Notes under the pieces: model-generated
Seen by the model: the letters and a program-made list of their open reading frames with translations, nothing else
Databases searched by the model: none
Told to the model about the DNA's origin: nothing
Made by a program: the position numbers and the translations under genes
Assembly (NCBI GenBank): GCA_016932145.1
Contig: JAFGDI010000031.1
Span: forward strand, 1-9,442
DNA: 9,442 nt
Origin: Sedimentisphaerales bacterium
GTDB taxonomy: Bacteria; Planctomycetota; Phycisphaerae; Sedimentisphaerales; SM23-30
Direction of reading: 5' to 3'
Shown: piece by piece, positions 1-6,781 of the stretch
Numbering within the stretch: the stretch's first letter is position 1
Layout of the letters: each line of letters starts with the position of its first letter

Positions 1-1
1 A

Positions 2-76
2 TGGTCTGAATGCGTCTCATGCAATAAGCAGGATCATTGCGATGAAATAGCTATGTGGCTTAAGCTCAAATCATAA
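2..76 (+). CDS. Possible C-terminal tail of an upstream gene, cut by the window edge
   Basis: Frame 2 is open from the first base to TAA at 74-76 and encodes 24 residues. These include a cysteine pattern C-x2-C-x5-C (residues 4, 7 and 13 of the visible part) followed by an amphipathic DEIAMWLKLKS end. Closely spaced cysteines near a C-terminus can bind zinc or an iron-sulfur cluster, but the piece is too short to name a family. The stop lies 36 nt before a perfect 13-bp inverted repeat that could end the transcript, which fits a gene end. Against this, another frame is also open from base 3 to 50, and a 24-codon open tail can occur by chance. Confidence 0.25.
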   Translation, partial: WSECVSCNKQDHCDEIAMWLKLKS

Positions 77-112
77 CATCATCAGAACACAAGACACTGC
101 CAGAGAAATAAC

Positions 113-152
113 GATCAACTCAAACATACCAGCAAGTAAGTTTGAGTTGATC
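113..152. repeat. Perfect 13-bp inverted repeat with 14-nt loop
   Basis: GATCAACTCAAAC (113-125) is exactly reverse-complementary to GTTTGAGTTGATC (140-152). The 14-nt loop is ATACCAGCAAGTAA. In RNA this would form a long stem from either strand. It lies just after the possible upstream gene end, so it may help end or stabilise that transcript. However, it is not followed directly by a T-run on either strand (plus strand: TTAAAAGAG), so it is not a textbook intrinsic terminator. A protein-binding operator is also possible. Confidence 0.6.
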
Positions 153-381
153 TTAAAAGAGTATCTATTTTTCATAATGATCAGAATTTGCTGTTGGATA
201 CCTCCAATAAGCAATTCTAATCCCAAACTCGGATATTTCTGTAATTAGCATAAAACCGCATAAATTTGGCGGTAAATTGCAACTCGTTATGTTCTAAAAA
301 ACAATAACAAGTCTGGTAGTAACTAACTGTATATAGGCCAATCCTTTATTGGCTTTTACGGTGTTAATATCGTAAGTTAAA

Positions 382-427
382 TTCTGATATAACAGTTGGA
401 AATGGGGTTCCCGCTACTATATCAGAA
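382..427. repeat. 10-bp perfect inverted repeat, 26-nt spacing
   Basis: TTCTGATATA (382-391) is exactly complementary in reverse to TATATCAGAA (418-427). The spacer between the arms contains a smaller nested pair, GGAA (398-401) with TTCC (408-411). It could be a stem in RNA or a binding site, but no gene is adjacent and arms this AT-rich arise easily by chance. Confidence 0.4.
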
Positions 428-955
428 CATTCCCAGTTATATGCCGGACCATATCTATTACCTTGTTTATATTGTCTCAATTTGCAATTGGAGGTGATCG
501 TTCCGGATGCAAAACAGAAAAGATTTTTCCCCTGAGCAAATATTCGTTGTGAAAATCTCCTAAATCATTAAGTTCAAGCCAGGCTCTGACTCTCACCAGC
601 CAAAAACATATTGACAGACAAATAAATGTTTTAGTAACCATGTTTCACCTTACTTTCTATTATTTCTGCTATGTGTACCAGTTTCCGTCGATGATTGTCG
701 GCAGACTCACCATTTTTAATAATTATTTTATTCTCCTGGCATAAATTCACCCCAGAGTAACCCTGCTCTTAGCACATTTTCAATACTGATAAAGCCCGGT
801 CCTATAAAAATTACTGGGGTAATAATACTGATAATGAATTTTTTAGAAAAGTCACCCAAAGGAATTATCTGTAATAAATAAAAAAAAAGTCGCAGATAAA
901 TTCTAACTTGCTAAAATCTTACTTGGTTTAGTAATAATAAGAAGTTAAGGTAATT

Positions 956-1675
956 ATGATCAATGTAAATTATGAATTATTAATTCCCGCCCTGCTGATA
1001 GCTACAGCGACGGCATATTATATTTTAAGAGTATTTCGCTCGCGCAAACGCCTCATGATGTTTGGCCACATAGCAGATCGCTGGGGCATGCGATTTCAGA
1101 AAGACATTTTTTCCGGGCTGCTGAAGGCTATATCCGGCTCATACATAAACTCGCAGGGGCATAATCGTTCAGCTTCGGGAGTATTAAGTGGCCGGCAACT
1201 GAATATACCTTTGTGTATTTCTGATTATCGCTTCGAGCTAGGTACAGGTTTTTCACGCAAGGTGGTCAATAGGACTATTTTTACCGCTGAATTAACAGAA
1301 GCCAGGCCCTCACTTGTAATTTTACATAATAGCTCACTTTTGCCTTATAGCCATTTCCGAGACTTTCGCCAGCTCGAAATATCAAGGATATTAGAACAAA
1401 CCCGTCCAGAGTCAGCCGTACGCTCATATCTCAGGAAATGCCACTTTTATAGCGACCGGCCCATGGAGGCAGAAAAAATGCTGGGTGCGGAACTACTTAA
1501 CGCTCTGGGGAAGATCAAATCAGCCGATATTGAAATAATAGGAGACAAACTGATAGTTATCTCAGAACCAGTCAGTTCTAAATATCGCCTGATACAACTG
1601 GCCGCCCGCCTGGTTGCAGCAGCTAAAACCGCAAATCGCAACCTGACCATCGCAGAAAGCCATATCATTGACTAG
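956..1675 (+). CDS. Single-pass membrane protein of unknown function (239 aa)
   Basis: I do not recognise a named family. Residues about 6-25 form one hydrophobic segment, followed at once by basic residues (RVFRSRKR), so by the positive-inside rule the bulk of the protein probably faces the cytoplasm. The soluble part has the feel of an uncharacterised bacterial group in which a GHxR stretch, a VLxG turn and an SDYRFELGTG-like beta-hairpin follow each other (residues 68-97 here). The last 50 residues are alternating beta and helix (IEIIGDKLIVIS, then RLIQLAARLVAAAK). No catalytic motif is visible. The start is supported by TTAAGG at 945-950, five bases before the ATG. It is the first of four co-directional genes; the next begins 57 nt downstream with no clear terminator between, so an operon is likely. 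Confidence 0.85.
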   Translation: MINVNYELLIPALLIATATAYYILRVFRSRKRLMMFGHIADRWGMRFQKDIFSGLLKAISGSYINSQGHNRSASGVLSGRQLNIPLCISDYRFELGTGFSRKVVNRTIFTAELTEARPSLVILHNSSLLPYSHFRDFRQLEISRILEQTRPESAVRSYLRKCHFYSDRPMEAEKMLGAELLNALGKIKSADIEIIGDKLIVISEPVSSKYRLIQLAARLVAAAKTANRNLTIAESHIID

Positions 1676-1732
1676 CCCCCCTATTTTATGTATTTTACCT
1701 GACAACATTATTTTTTGCATTAAGCTGCAAAG

Positions 1733-2251
1733 ATGATTATAATAACCAAATTGAAAGATGCAAAAAAACAGAACAAACCTGACAGATATAAAGCCAAACA
1801 GACCATGATGACCTGGGAAAAATCCAGCTTAAAGGCAAGAACTGCCTGTGGCATTATATCACTTTTTTTAGGCTTAATTTTGGCAGTTGCAATCCATGTT
1901 AAACCTGAAGTACAGGGTTTTGGCAGTCACAGGCAATTATCATTACCCGAATGCAGCTGGATTACCCAAAAAGACATGCCATGCCCAACCTGCGGTATGA
2001 CTACCGCGTATAGCCTGACAGTGCGTGGTCGTTTGATTCGGGCCCTGACTACTCAGCCGGCAGGATGCCTGCTGGCCCTTGCCCACCTTGCCCTTGCATT
2101 TTTACTGGCTATAGTGGCCATTTCAGGCAAATATCCTCAGAATTTTGCTATCTGGGCAAATTATCATGCTTTGCGTTTGCTGTTAATTGCGGTTATAATC
2201 GTTTTAGCCGGATGGGGCTGGACTATTTTGAGATTTAAGGAAATGATTTGA
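1733..2251 (+). CDS. DUF2752-type membrane protein (172 aa)
   Basis: It carries the signature of the DUF2752 family: a C-x9-C-P-x-C-G-M-T-T-A motif (C74, C84, C87, GMTTA 88-92) in an extracytoplasmic or interfacial loop. Three hydrophobic segments lie at about 36-56, 108-131 and 145-165. The role of the family is not established; the cysteines suggest metal binding or redox pairing, which is inference. The start is uncertain. ATG 1733 has no clear Shine-Dalgarno sequence and sits just after a small hairpin (TTTGCA 1714-1719 with TGCAAA 1726-1731), and the first 24 residues are a lysine-rich stretch. Methionines at 1805 and 1808 would give a more usual DUF2752 N-terminus but also lack an obvious ribosome site. 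The downstream lipoprotein gene begins 10 nt after the stop, so the two are almost certainly co-expressed. Confidence 0.85.
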   Translation: MIIITKLKDAKKQNKPDRYKAKQTMMTWEKSSLKARTACGIISLFLGLILAVAIHVKPEVQGFGSHRQLSLPECSWITQKDMPCPTCGMTTAYSLTVRGRLIRALTTQPAGCLLALAHLALAFLLAIVAISGKYPQNFAIWANYHALRLLLIAVIIVLAGWGWTILRFKEMI

Positions 2252-2261
2252 GGAATACAAA

Positions 2262-2930
2262 ATGAATATAAATGCAAAAAAGAACTCAGGTTTAATTTCA
2301 GTAAAAATTACAGTCTGGCTTTTACTGCTGTCATTACTGGCAACTGGTGGTTGTAATGGCATGGGATATGTAAGCTATGTTCTTTTTGGCAGTGGTCAAA
2401 AAGAGATAAAAGCAAAGTATGCAGGGTTACAAGATAAGAAAGTCATGATCCTGCTTAACACCCCCTCAGGTATGGAATATAGTTATCCCCAGTCGCGAGA
2501 AAGTATCATTATTGCCTGCATGACGATACTAAAGGAAAAAGTTCAGGGAATAACTTTCAGTGACCATGAAATGATTGAGAACTATATCGCCCGCGAGCTT
2601 GACTGGATCAGCGTGCCAACTGATGTCCTGGCACGCAAATTTGGAGCTGAAAGAGTAATCTATGTCGATATGTTTGAATTCACTTTACAGGATTCAGACA
2701 GTGTTGGCATATATCAGGGTCAGGTAAATGCCGAGGTCAAGGTATATGAAACCGATAGTGAAAACCGCACAAAACCGATCTTCAATAGTTACATTGACCT
2801 TAAATACCCGGAAAACCACCCGGTAGCAGCAACACCAGACGCCCGCTATCGAATATTATCAGGCACAATAAAACTAGCTGCTTTCGAGATTTGCAAAAAC
2901 TTCTTTGATTATAAACAGGAAATAGAATAA
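2262..2930 (+). CDS. Putative lipoprotein with LpoB/CsgG-like fold, paralogue A (222 aa)
   Basis: The N-terminus is a lipoprotein signal: basic start, hydrophobic core at about 14-27, then ATGGC with C31 as the probable lipidated residue. The box is imperfect because -3 is Thr rather than Leu, Val or Ile. The mature part has an alternating beta/alpha pattern: a KKVMILLNT strand (59-67), a helix with acidic residues (99-113), an FGAERVIYVDMFEF strand (127-140), a VNAEVKVYET strand (155-164) and a C-terminal amphipathic helix (195-216). This order resembles envelope lipoproteins such as LpoB or the CsgG N-terminal domain. That is a fold-level guess, not a functional call. The Shine-Dalgarno GAGG (2250-2253) overlaps the stop of the preceding gene, indicating translational coupling. 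The next gene encodes a protein with the same pattern. Confidence 0.85.
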   Translation: MNINAKKNSGLISVKITVWLLLLSLLATGGCNGMGYVSYVLFGSGQKEIKAKYAGLQDKKVMILLNTPSGMEYSYPQSRESIIIACMTILKEKVQGITFSDHEMIENYIARELDWISVPTDVLARKFGAERVIYVDMFEFTLQDSDSVGIYQGQVNAEVKVYETDSENRTKPIFNSYIDLKYPENHPVAATPDARYRILSGTIKLAAFEICKNFFDYKQEIE

Positions 2931-2992
2931 TTTAAAATACACAGGAAGTAATTCTCTGTAAATTATTTATAAATGATTTTGATCGCCAATAT

Positions 2993-3652
2993 ATGAAAAT
3001 TAACAAGAATAGTAACATATTGTATATAGCTTTAGTCTGGCACTTTTTTTTGCTTTCGCTAAGCGGTTGTGGCCCTGTGCTTGGTATTATTATTGAGACA
3101 ATGCCCAAGCCAGATATCCCGGCACAATATGATACCGCCGGGAAGAAAGTTGCCGTCTATGTTTGTTCGCAAAACAATAGTGAACTCAGCCCGATATTTA
3201 AAAGAGAATTAACCACACTATTAAATGCCGAACTCCTGTCAAATAATGCCGCTGCCGAAACTGTTGATTATTCAGACATAAGCGACATGATACTTACTGG
3301 CACTGATGTAATAACACCAGAAACCATTGGCCAGGTCACAAACGCTGACATTGTCATTCATATCGACATCAATTACTTCTCAGTGCAATTCCAGGCAAGT
3401 GATAAGATGGAGCCAGGTCAGGTTTTATGCCTGATATCAGTTATTGATGCACAGACAGGTCAAAGACTCTGGCCTTCAGATCAGCTCAATAAAGCATATC
3501 TGATCAACGGTAAAATAGGTCATGACCCGCAAATAAAACTTACAACCGGCCGGATAATGCATGACCTTGCCGAGCAAGCTGCTATAGAATTGGCAAGACT
3601 ATTCTACTTACATAAAGCACCTGCCAAACAAGCCTCCGAAGTCAAAAGCTGA
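2993..3652 (+). CDS. Putative lipoprotein, diverged paralogue B (219 aa)
   Basis: A clear lipobox LSGC (23-26) follows a hydrophobic segment (9-23), so C26 is the probable lipidated residue; +2 is Gly, which in proteobacteria would not mark inner-membrane retention. The mature domain matches the preceding protein in order and spacing: KKVAVYV (51-57), NADIVIHIDINYFSVQF (117-133), a PGQVLCLISVIDAQTGQ strand pair (141-157) and a C-terminal helix rich in Ala and Leu (188-206). This suggests an old tandem duplication, although identity is low. No enzyme motif is seen; a structural or complex-forming role at the cell envelope is the best inference. The start at 2993 lacks an evident Shine-Dalgarno sequence; the only purine-rich site (AGGAAG near 2943) is too far away. 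It is the last gene of the cluster. Only a weak stem (ACAGAAA 3680-3686 with TTTCTGT 3702-3708) follows. Confidence 0.85.
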   Translation: MKINKNSNILYIALVWHFFLLSLSGCGPVLGIIIETMPKPDIPAQYDTAGKKVAVYVCSQNNSELSPIFKRELTTLLNAELLSNNAAAETVDYSDISDMILTGTDVITPETIGQVTNADIVIHIDINYFSVQFQASDKMEPGQVLCLISVIDAQTGQRLWPSDQLNKAYLINGKIGHDPQIKLTTGRIMHDLAEQAAIELARLFYLHKAPAKQASEVKS

Positions 3653-4196
3653 CCATCATACCCGGCCACCTGTTTTTGCACAGAAACTGTCAATTATCTT
3701 ATTTCTGTCTGACTACGCTCCTCATTAGGTTGCACTATAGTAAGTTCACATACGGATAATTATTGCTTTAACATCCGATAAAAACATAGTCATTTCTATG
3801 CAATTAATAAAAACAGTTTCATCCTTCTCAAATACCGCAAAAATTACATATCTATTTTCTTTACAGATATTTGAAGCAGAGTTAATCCTCAGAACATTCC
3901 ATAGTTCCAGATTTGAAATCATTACAGGTTTATACAAAAGTGTACATAGTTTATTTTTAAACAAAAATAACCATTATCCTAAACGACGAATTTATTGCAT
4001 TATAGTAATGTACAATCTGCATCAAAGCCATTGCAATAAATAACCATTTAGAGTTCAAACTGTTTAATAACAGCCACTTATACATGTAGTTTCAAACTTG
4101 CTTAATCAGAAGAAAATGCACATCCTAGATAATTGTAGCAGCAATATGACTTTTGTATCATAATCTACAGTAAATATACGCTTGCAAAGGGAAGAT

Positions 4197-4211
4197 AATA
4201 TACTGTATATT
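4197..4211. promoter_or_regulatory. 15-bp palindrome, possible operator
   Basis: AATATAC-T-GTATATT is a perfect 7-1-7 palindrome. It includes TACTGTATAT, the left half of a proteobacterial LexA-like box, but the right half does not match, so I do not call it a LexA site. Its low complexity makes chance a serious alternative. Confidence 0.2.
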
Positions 4212-4306
4212 CAAGTATGTACTAATCACTGAAATGTCATTTAATGCACTATCTACCAGGCATATGACAAAACAGTAAAGATCAGGCAAAGGTTTAAAAG
4301 TAATAC

Positions 4307-4354
4307 ATGGATACGGCATTTTGTTTTTAAGTATTGTTAAAATGTCGTATCTGT
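4307..4354 (+). ncRNA. Structured RNA hairpin upstream of the LamG gene
   Basis: Bases 4307-4322 pair with 4339-4354 to give 16 consecutive pairs around a 16-nt loop. Thirteen are Watson-Crick and three are G-U wobbles in the plus-strand RNA (4308/4353, 4309/4352, 4316/4345). On the minus strand the same three positions would be A-C mismatches, so the structure favours plus-strand transcription towards the gene at 4438. No T-run follows, so it is not a simple intrinsic terminator. It may be a leader element or an RNA-stabilising stem; no known riboswitch consensus is recognised. Confidence 0.4.
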
Positions 4355-4379
4355 CCTAGTAATATTGAAAAAAGTGTAA

Positions 4380-4400
4380 ACAGGGTTTAATCGGCCCTGT
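4380..4400 (+). promoter_or_regulatory. Small hairpin in the leader of the LamG gene
   Basis: ACAGGG (4380-4385) pairs with CCCTGT (4395-4400) across a 9-nt loop. AAGTTGTTTT follows, giving it a weakly terminator-like look 37 nt before the start codon. It could act as an attenuator with the larger hairpin just upstream, but the T-run is interrupted. Confidence 0.3.
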
Positions 4401-4425
4401 AAGTTGTTTTAAATTACTTTTGATC

Positions 4426-4430
4426 AGGAG
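4426..4430 (+). promoter_or_regulatory. Shine-Dalgarno site fixing the LamG gene start
   Basis: AGGAG ends 7 nt before ATG 4438. The open frame can be extended upstream to a TTG at 4420, but that would place this site inside the coding region. ATG 4438 also gives a canonical signal peptide, so it is preferred. Confidence 0.8.
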
Positions 4431-4437
4431 TTTAGAA

Positions 4438-6567
4438 ATGGTAACATTGAAGAAGTATTTGTTTATGACATGCGCTATGCTGGCAGGATCACTGGCCATG
4501 CAGGCCCATGGTGAGCTGGTCGCTTATGAAGGTTTCGACATGCCCCTTCAGGCTGATGCCTCAATAACAGGCAGCAGTGGCGCAACTTCGTTTGGCTGGA
4601 TTGATGGCTGGCGTCATATAGATGGTCCAGGCACAGTTAAATTTGTAACTGAAAGCCTGGATGCGGGCATACCAAACAGCATTGGCGGCTCTATCATGTA
4701 TGACAATGGCAATTGTCGGGAAAACCGCACACTGAACAAAATCTATGGTTCTGTAAATGAGACCATATATGTCAGTTTTATTGCTAATCTAGGTGATGAC
4801 AATAATGTAGAGTTTAACCTTGGCGGTGACTGGAATAGCAATACCCGTGGCGGCATTGGTTGCGATGACAATACTCAGGTAATGCTTAATGTCAAAGAAG
4901 GCAGCAATAACAATAAGCAGATCATTGCAGCACCAGGAGTAACTCGTCTCTATGTACTTAAAATGGAATTTGGCGATGCTTCAGACACAGTAAGCGTATA
5001 TGTTGACCCGGCACCATACTCAGCAGAACCAGCTACCCCAACAGCAACTCAGACAGTATCTTCTTTCAGCTTTGACCGCTTTAAGGTTTCTCGTTACAAC
5101 AGCTCAAACATAATGCTGGTCGATGAGATCCGTATCGCTACAACCTATGCCGAGGCTATAGCTGTTGTCAATGCGCCAGAAGCTGTTTCTCCATTACATA
5201 ATGCAACAAATGTTGCGACTGATGCAACCCTTAACTGGACAGACACCCTGCCAAGTGCTGCTGGTTACTATGTTTATTTTGGCAGCACATCTGTAACTGA
5301 GCCTAATGAGCTTGAACTTGCTCCCAAACTGGTTTCAACTACACCATTCAGTGCAGGCACTACCAGTTATACTCCAACATTGGGCAATGACATGATTTGC
5401 CAGTGGCAGGTTGAGAAAGCCTTCACAGATGATGGATTGGTCAATGAAGCTGGCGATCCAAACAATGTTAAAGGTATGATATATTCATTTGAAACAGTAA
5501 AAACTATACCAACGATCAATGCTGATCTTCCACAGTATTTCAGAGTTAATCCTGGTGAAAATGTTAATCTGACATTAGATGCAATAAATGTTGAAACCTA
5601 CCAGTGGTATGTATCTGCTGACATGGTAGTTGGAGATGACACTGCTATTGGCACAAACTCTAACACATTTACGATAAATAATGTTCAGGCTGCTAATGAT
5701 GGATATTACTATTGTGTTGTAAGCAAATCAGGAACACCATCTTCAACCTCGACAATGTGTAAATTAGCGGTTAATCGCATGTTAGCCTGGTATAAATTTG
5801 AGAATAACCTCAATGATTCAGCAGGTATTAATAGTGCCGTCTTTACTTCTACAGGCGCATTAGTTGAGATGCCTTATGATACAGGAATTATCAATGCTGA
5901 CAATCAGGCTTATGCTGCTATTCCTGATGGCAGTGTATATGGCATGACCACTACCAGTGCCTATCCTAAGGCTGGCTGGGGTAATGGTCTTGAATCATTC
6001 ACCTATAGCGCCTGGGTAAAGTGTGGTGAAGGCCAGACAGGTGGTCACTTATTTGGCGTACTGAATGTAGGAAGCACAACAGGTGTTCGCTTGACCATTA
6101 ACAACAATGGCGATGTCAGCTTCTACCTGCGTGAAGAAACAGGCTCAGCTATTATTGCTGATGTTAATATTGTTGATGTTAATGTACTTGATGGACAATG
6201 GCACCATGTAGCAGTTACACTTGGCAATGGCCAGTTCAGGCTTTTCTTTGATGGTGTCGTAGTTAACAGTCAGAACCAAACAAGGACCAATTTTGTTGAC
6301 TGGGCGTTCCCAATGCCAATTCTCGCTATCAACAGTCGCGGCATATTCGATCGTGCCTTCAGTGGTTCAGTAGATGATCTTCGGATATACAATTATCCCA
6401 AGGCAATGGAAGATATAGCGCAGGAATATTACGATGCCACTGGCATTGCAGTATGTCTGTATGGCAAGCCGCAGTATGATCTTTCAGGTAACTGCATCGT
6501 TGACATAGCAGACTTCGCTATCATAGCCAATGACTGGATGGACAATGGCTTATATCCTATTCAGTAA
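4438..6567 (+). CDS. Secreted multidomain protein: FN3-, Ig-, LamG-like domains and dockerin-like tail (709 aa)
   Basis: It is an exported, probably surface-associated or extracellular protein. Residues 1-25 are a signal peptide (KK, hydrophobic core, QAHG before the likely cut). Residues 26-240 look like a beta-sandwich of the concanavalin-like kind, with SFDRFKVSRY...VDEIRIA near its end. Residues 247-355 are FN3-like, beginning PEAVSPLHNATNVATDATLNW. Residues 357-445 are Ig-like, with YQWY and the DGYYYC hallmark at 421-426. Residues 448-660 form a LamG/concanavalin domain: LAWYKFENNLNDSAG, WVKCG, DGQWHHVAVTL (585-595), then FSGSVDDLRIYNYP. Residues 680-700 are a single dockerin-like calcium loop, with D681, S683, N685, D689 and D692 as candidate ligands. 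LamG-type domains usually bind carbohydrate or protein; the ligand here is unknown. No catalytic domain is visible. The gene stands alone between a structured leader and a strong terminator. Confidence 0.88.
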   Translation: MVTLKKYLFMTCAMLAGSLAMQAHGELVAYEGFDMPLQADASITGSSGATSFGWIDGWRHIDGPGTVKFVTESLDAGIPNSIGGSIMYDNGNCRENRTLNKIYGSVNETIYVSFIANLGDDNNVEFNLGGDWNSNTRGGIGCDDNTQVMLNVKEGSNNNKQIIAAPGVTRLYVLKMEFGDASDTVSVYVDPAPYSAEPATPTATQTVSSFSFDRFKVSRYNSSNIMLVDEIRIATTYAEAIAVVNAPEAVSPLHNATNVATDATLNWTDTLPSAAGYYVYFGSTSVTEPNELELAPKLVSTTPFSAGTTSYTPTLGNDMICQWQVEKAFTDDGLVNEAGDPNNVKGMIYSFETVKTIPTINADLPQYFRVNPGENVNLTLDAINVETYQWYVSADMVVGDDTAIGTNSNTFTINNVQAANDGYYYCVVSKSGTPSSTSTMCKLAVNRMLAWYKFENNLNDSAGINSAVFTSTGALVEMPYDTGIINADNQAYAAIPDGSVYGMTTTSAYPKAGWGNGLESFTYSAWVKCGEGQTGGHLFGVLNVGSTTGVRLTINNNGDVSFYLREETGSAIIADVNIVDVNVLDGQWHHVAVTLGNGQFRLFFDGVVVNSQNQTRTNFVDWAFPMPILAINSRGIFDRAFSGSVDDLRIYNYPKAMEDIAQEYYDATGIAVCLYGKPQYDLSGNCIVDIADFAIIANDWMDNGLYPIQ

Positions 6568-6575
6568 ACAACCTT

Positions 6576-6593
6576 AATCTGTTTCAACAGATT
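6576..6593 (+). repeat. Short perfect palindrome just after the LamG gene
   Basis: AATCTGTT-TC-AACAGATT is a perfect inverted repeat that folds into a 7-bp stem with a TTCA loop. It lies between the stop codon and the main terminator and may protect the mRNA end. Confidence 0.4.
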
Positions 6594-6600
6594 TGATCGC

Positions 6601-6636
6601 AGGCGTCTCAAGCACCAACTTGAGGCGCCTTTTTTT
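6601..6636 (+). terminator. Rho-independent terminator of the LamG gene
   Basis: GGCGTCTCAAG (6602-6612) pairs with CTTGAGGCGCC (6619-6629) through 11 pairs, one of them U-G; an outer A-T pair (6601/6630) can be added. The loop is CACCAA. Seven T residues follow at 6630-6636. It lies 33 nt after the stop codon and should isolate the LamG transcript from ribBA. Confidence 0.93.
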
Positions 6637-6724
6637 ATGGATACTAATCAAATCATCACTCAGGATCAGGCATTTTAAGCATCACCAAATTATTTTGGGC
6701 AGAATCTGAACCTGATCAGTTTGC

Positions 6725-6753
6725 TTTACTTTCATTATTGATTATGCTATAAT
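6725..6753 (+). promoter_or_regulatory. Likely sigma70-type promoter for ribBA and cobA-hemD
   Basis: TATAAT at 6748-6753 is a perfect -10 element, preceded by TGC (6745-6747), which makes it an extended -10. A -35-like TTTACT (6725-6730, four of six matches to TTGACA) lies at the ideal 17-nt spacing. Transcription would begin near 6760, leaving a leader of roughly 115 nt. It sits downstream of the LamG terminator, as expected for a separate unit. Confidence 0.55.
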
Positions 6754-6781
6754 ATTGAGTTGCAAAGACTTACAAAAAATA

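Larger units (their letters stand above)
77..955. other. AT-rich intergenic stretch without a convincing gene
   Basis: No open frame of useful length with a start codon was found on either strand. Short stop-bounded frames occur on both strands, but none that I checked shows coding-type base bias. Visible structure besides the 113-152 repeat: a short hairpin GCCAAT/ATTGGC (337-342 with 348-353) followed by TTTT; a 10-bp inverted repeat at 382-427; and an 11-bp direct repeat AATACTGATAA at 782-792 and 824-834. The last 50 bases should hold the promoter of the 956 gene. A weak candidate is TTGCTA (908-913), an 18-nt spacer and TAATAA (932-937). Confidence 0.6.
3653..4437. other. AT-rich gene-free stretch upstream of the LamG protein gene
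   Basis: Apart from overlapping plus- and minus-strand frames of 81 and 72 codons that look spurious, I see no gene. A near-repeat TTGCA(C/T)TATAGTAA occurs at 3730-3743 and 3995-4008. The right-hand part contains a short palindrome (4197-4211), a long hairpin (4307-4354), a second hairpin (4380-4400) and the Shine-Dalgarno site of the following gene, so it is probably an extended control region and leader. No confident -35/-10 pair stands out. Confidence 0.6.

Noticed and set aside
385..950. Chain of stop-bounded minus-strand frames across the first gene-free stretch that reads like pieces of a decayed gene, including a 54-codon ATG frame at 477-641 with AAGGTG upstream
   Set aside because: The frames I counted show no purine-first codon bias, the plus strand reads equally protein-like at the same place, and I recognise no family. 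A translated search of 385-950 would settle it; a consistent hit across frames would revive the pseudogene idea.
3746..4043. Overlapping open frames on both strands (81 codons plus, 72 codons minus) in the second gene-free stretch
   Set aside because: They overlap each other, lack Shine-Dalgarno sites, show no domain or coherent composition, and lie in AT-rich DNA where such frames arise by chance.
4200..4221. Possible LexA-type SOS box
   Set aside because: Only the left half TACTGTATAT matches; the right half does not, and the downstream gene is a surface protein rather than a DNA-repair gene.
4420..4437. Upstream TTG start extending the LamG protein by six residues
   Set aside because: The extension contains the Shine-Dalgarno sequence AGGAG and would weaken the signal peptide; ATG 4438 is the better start.
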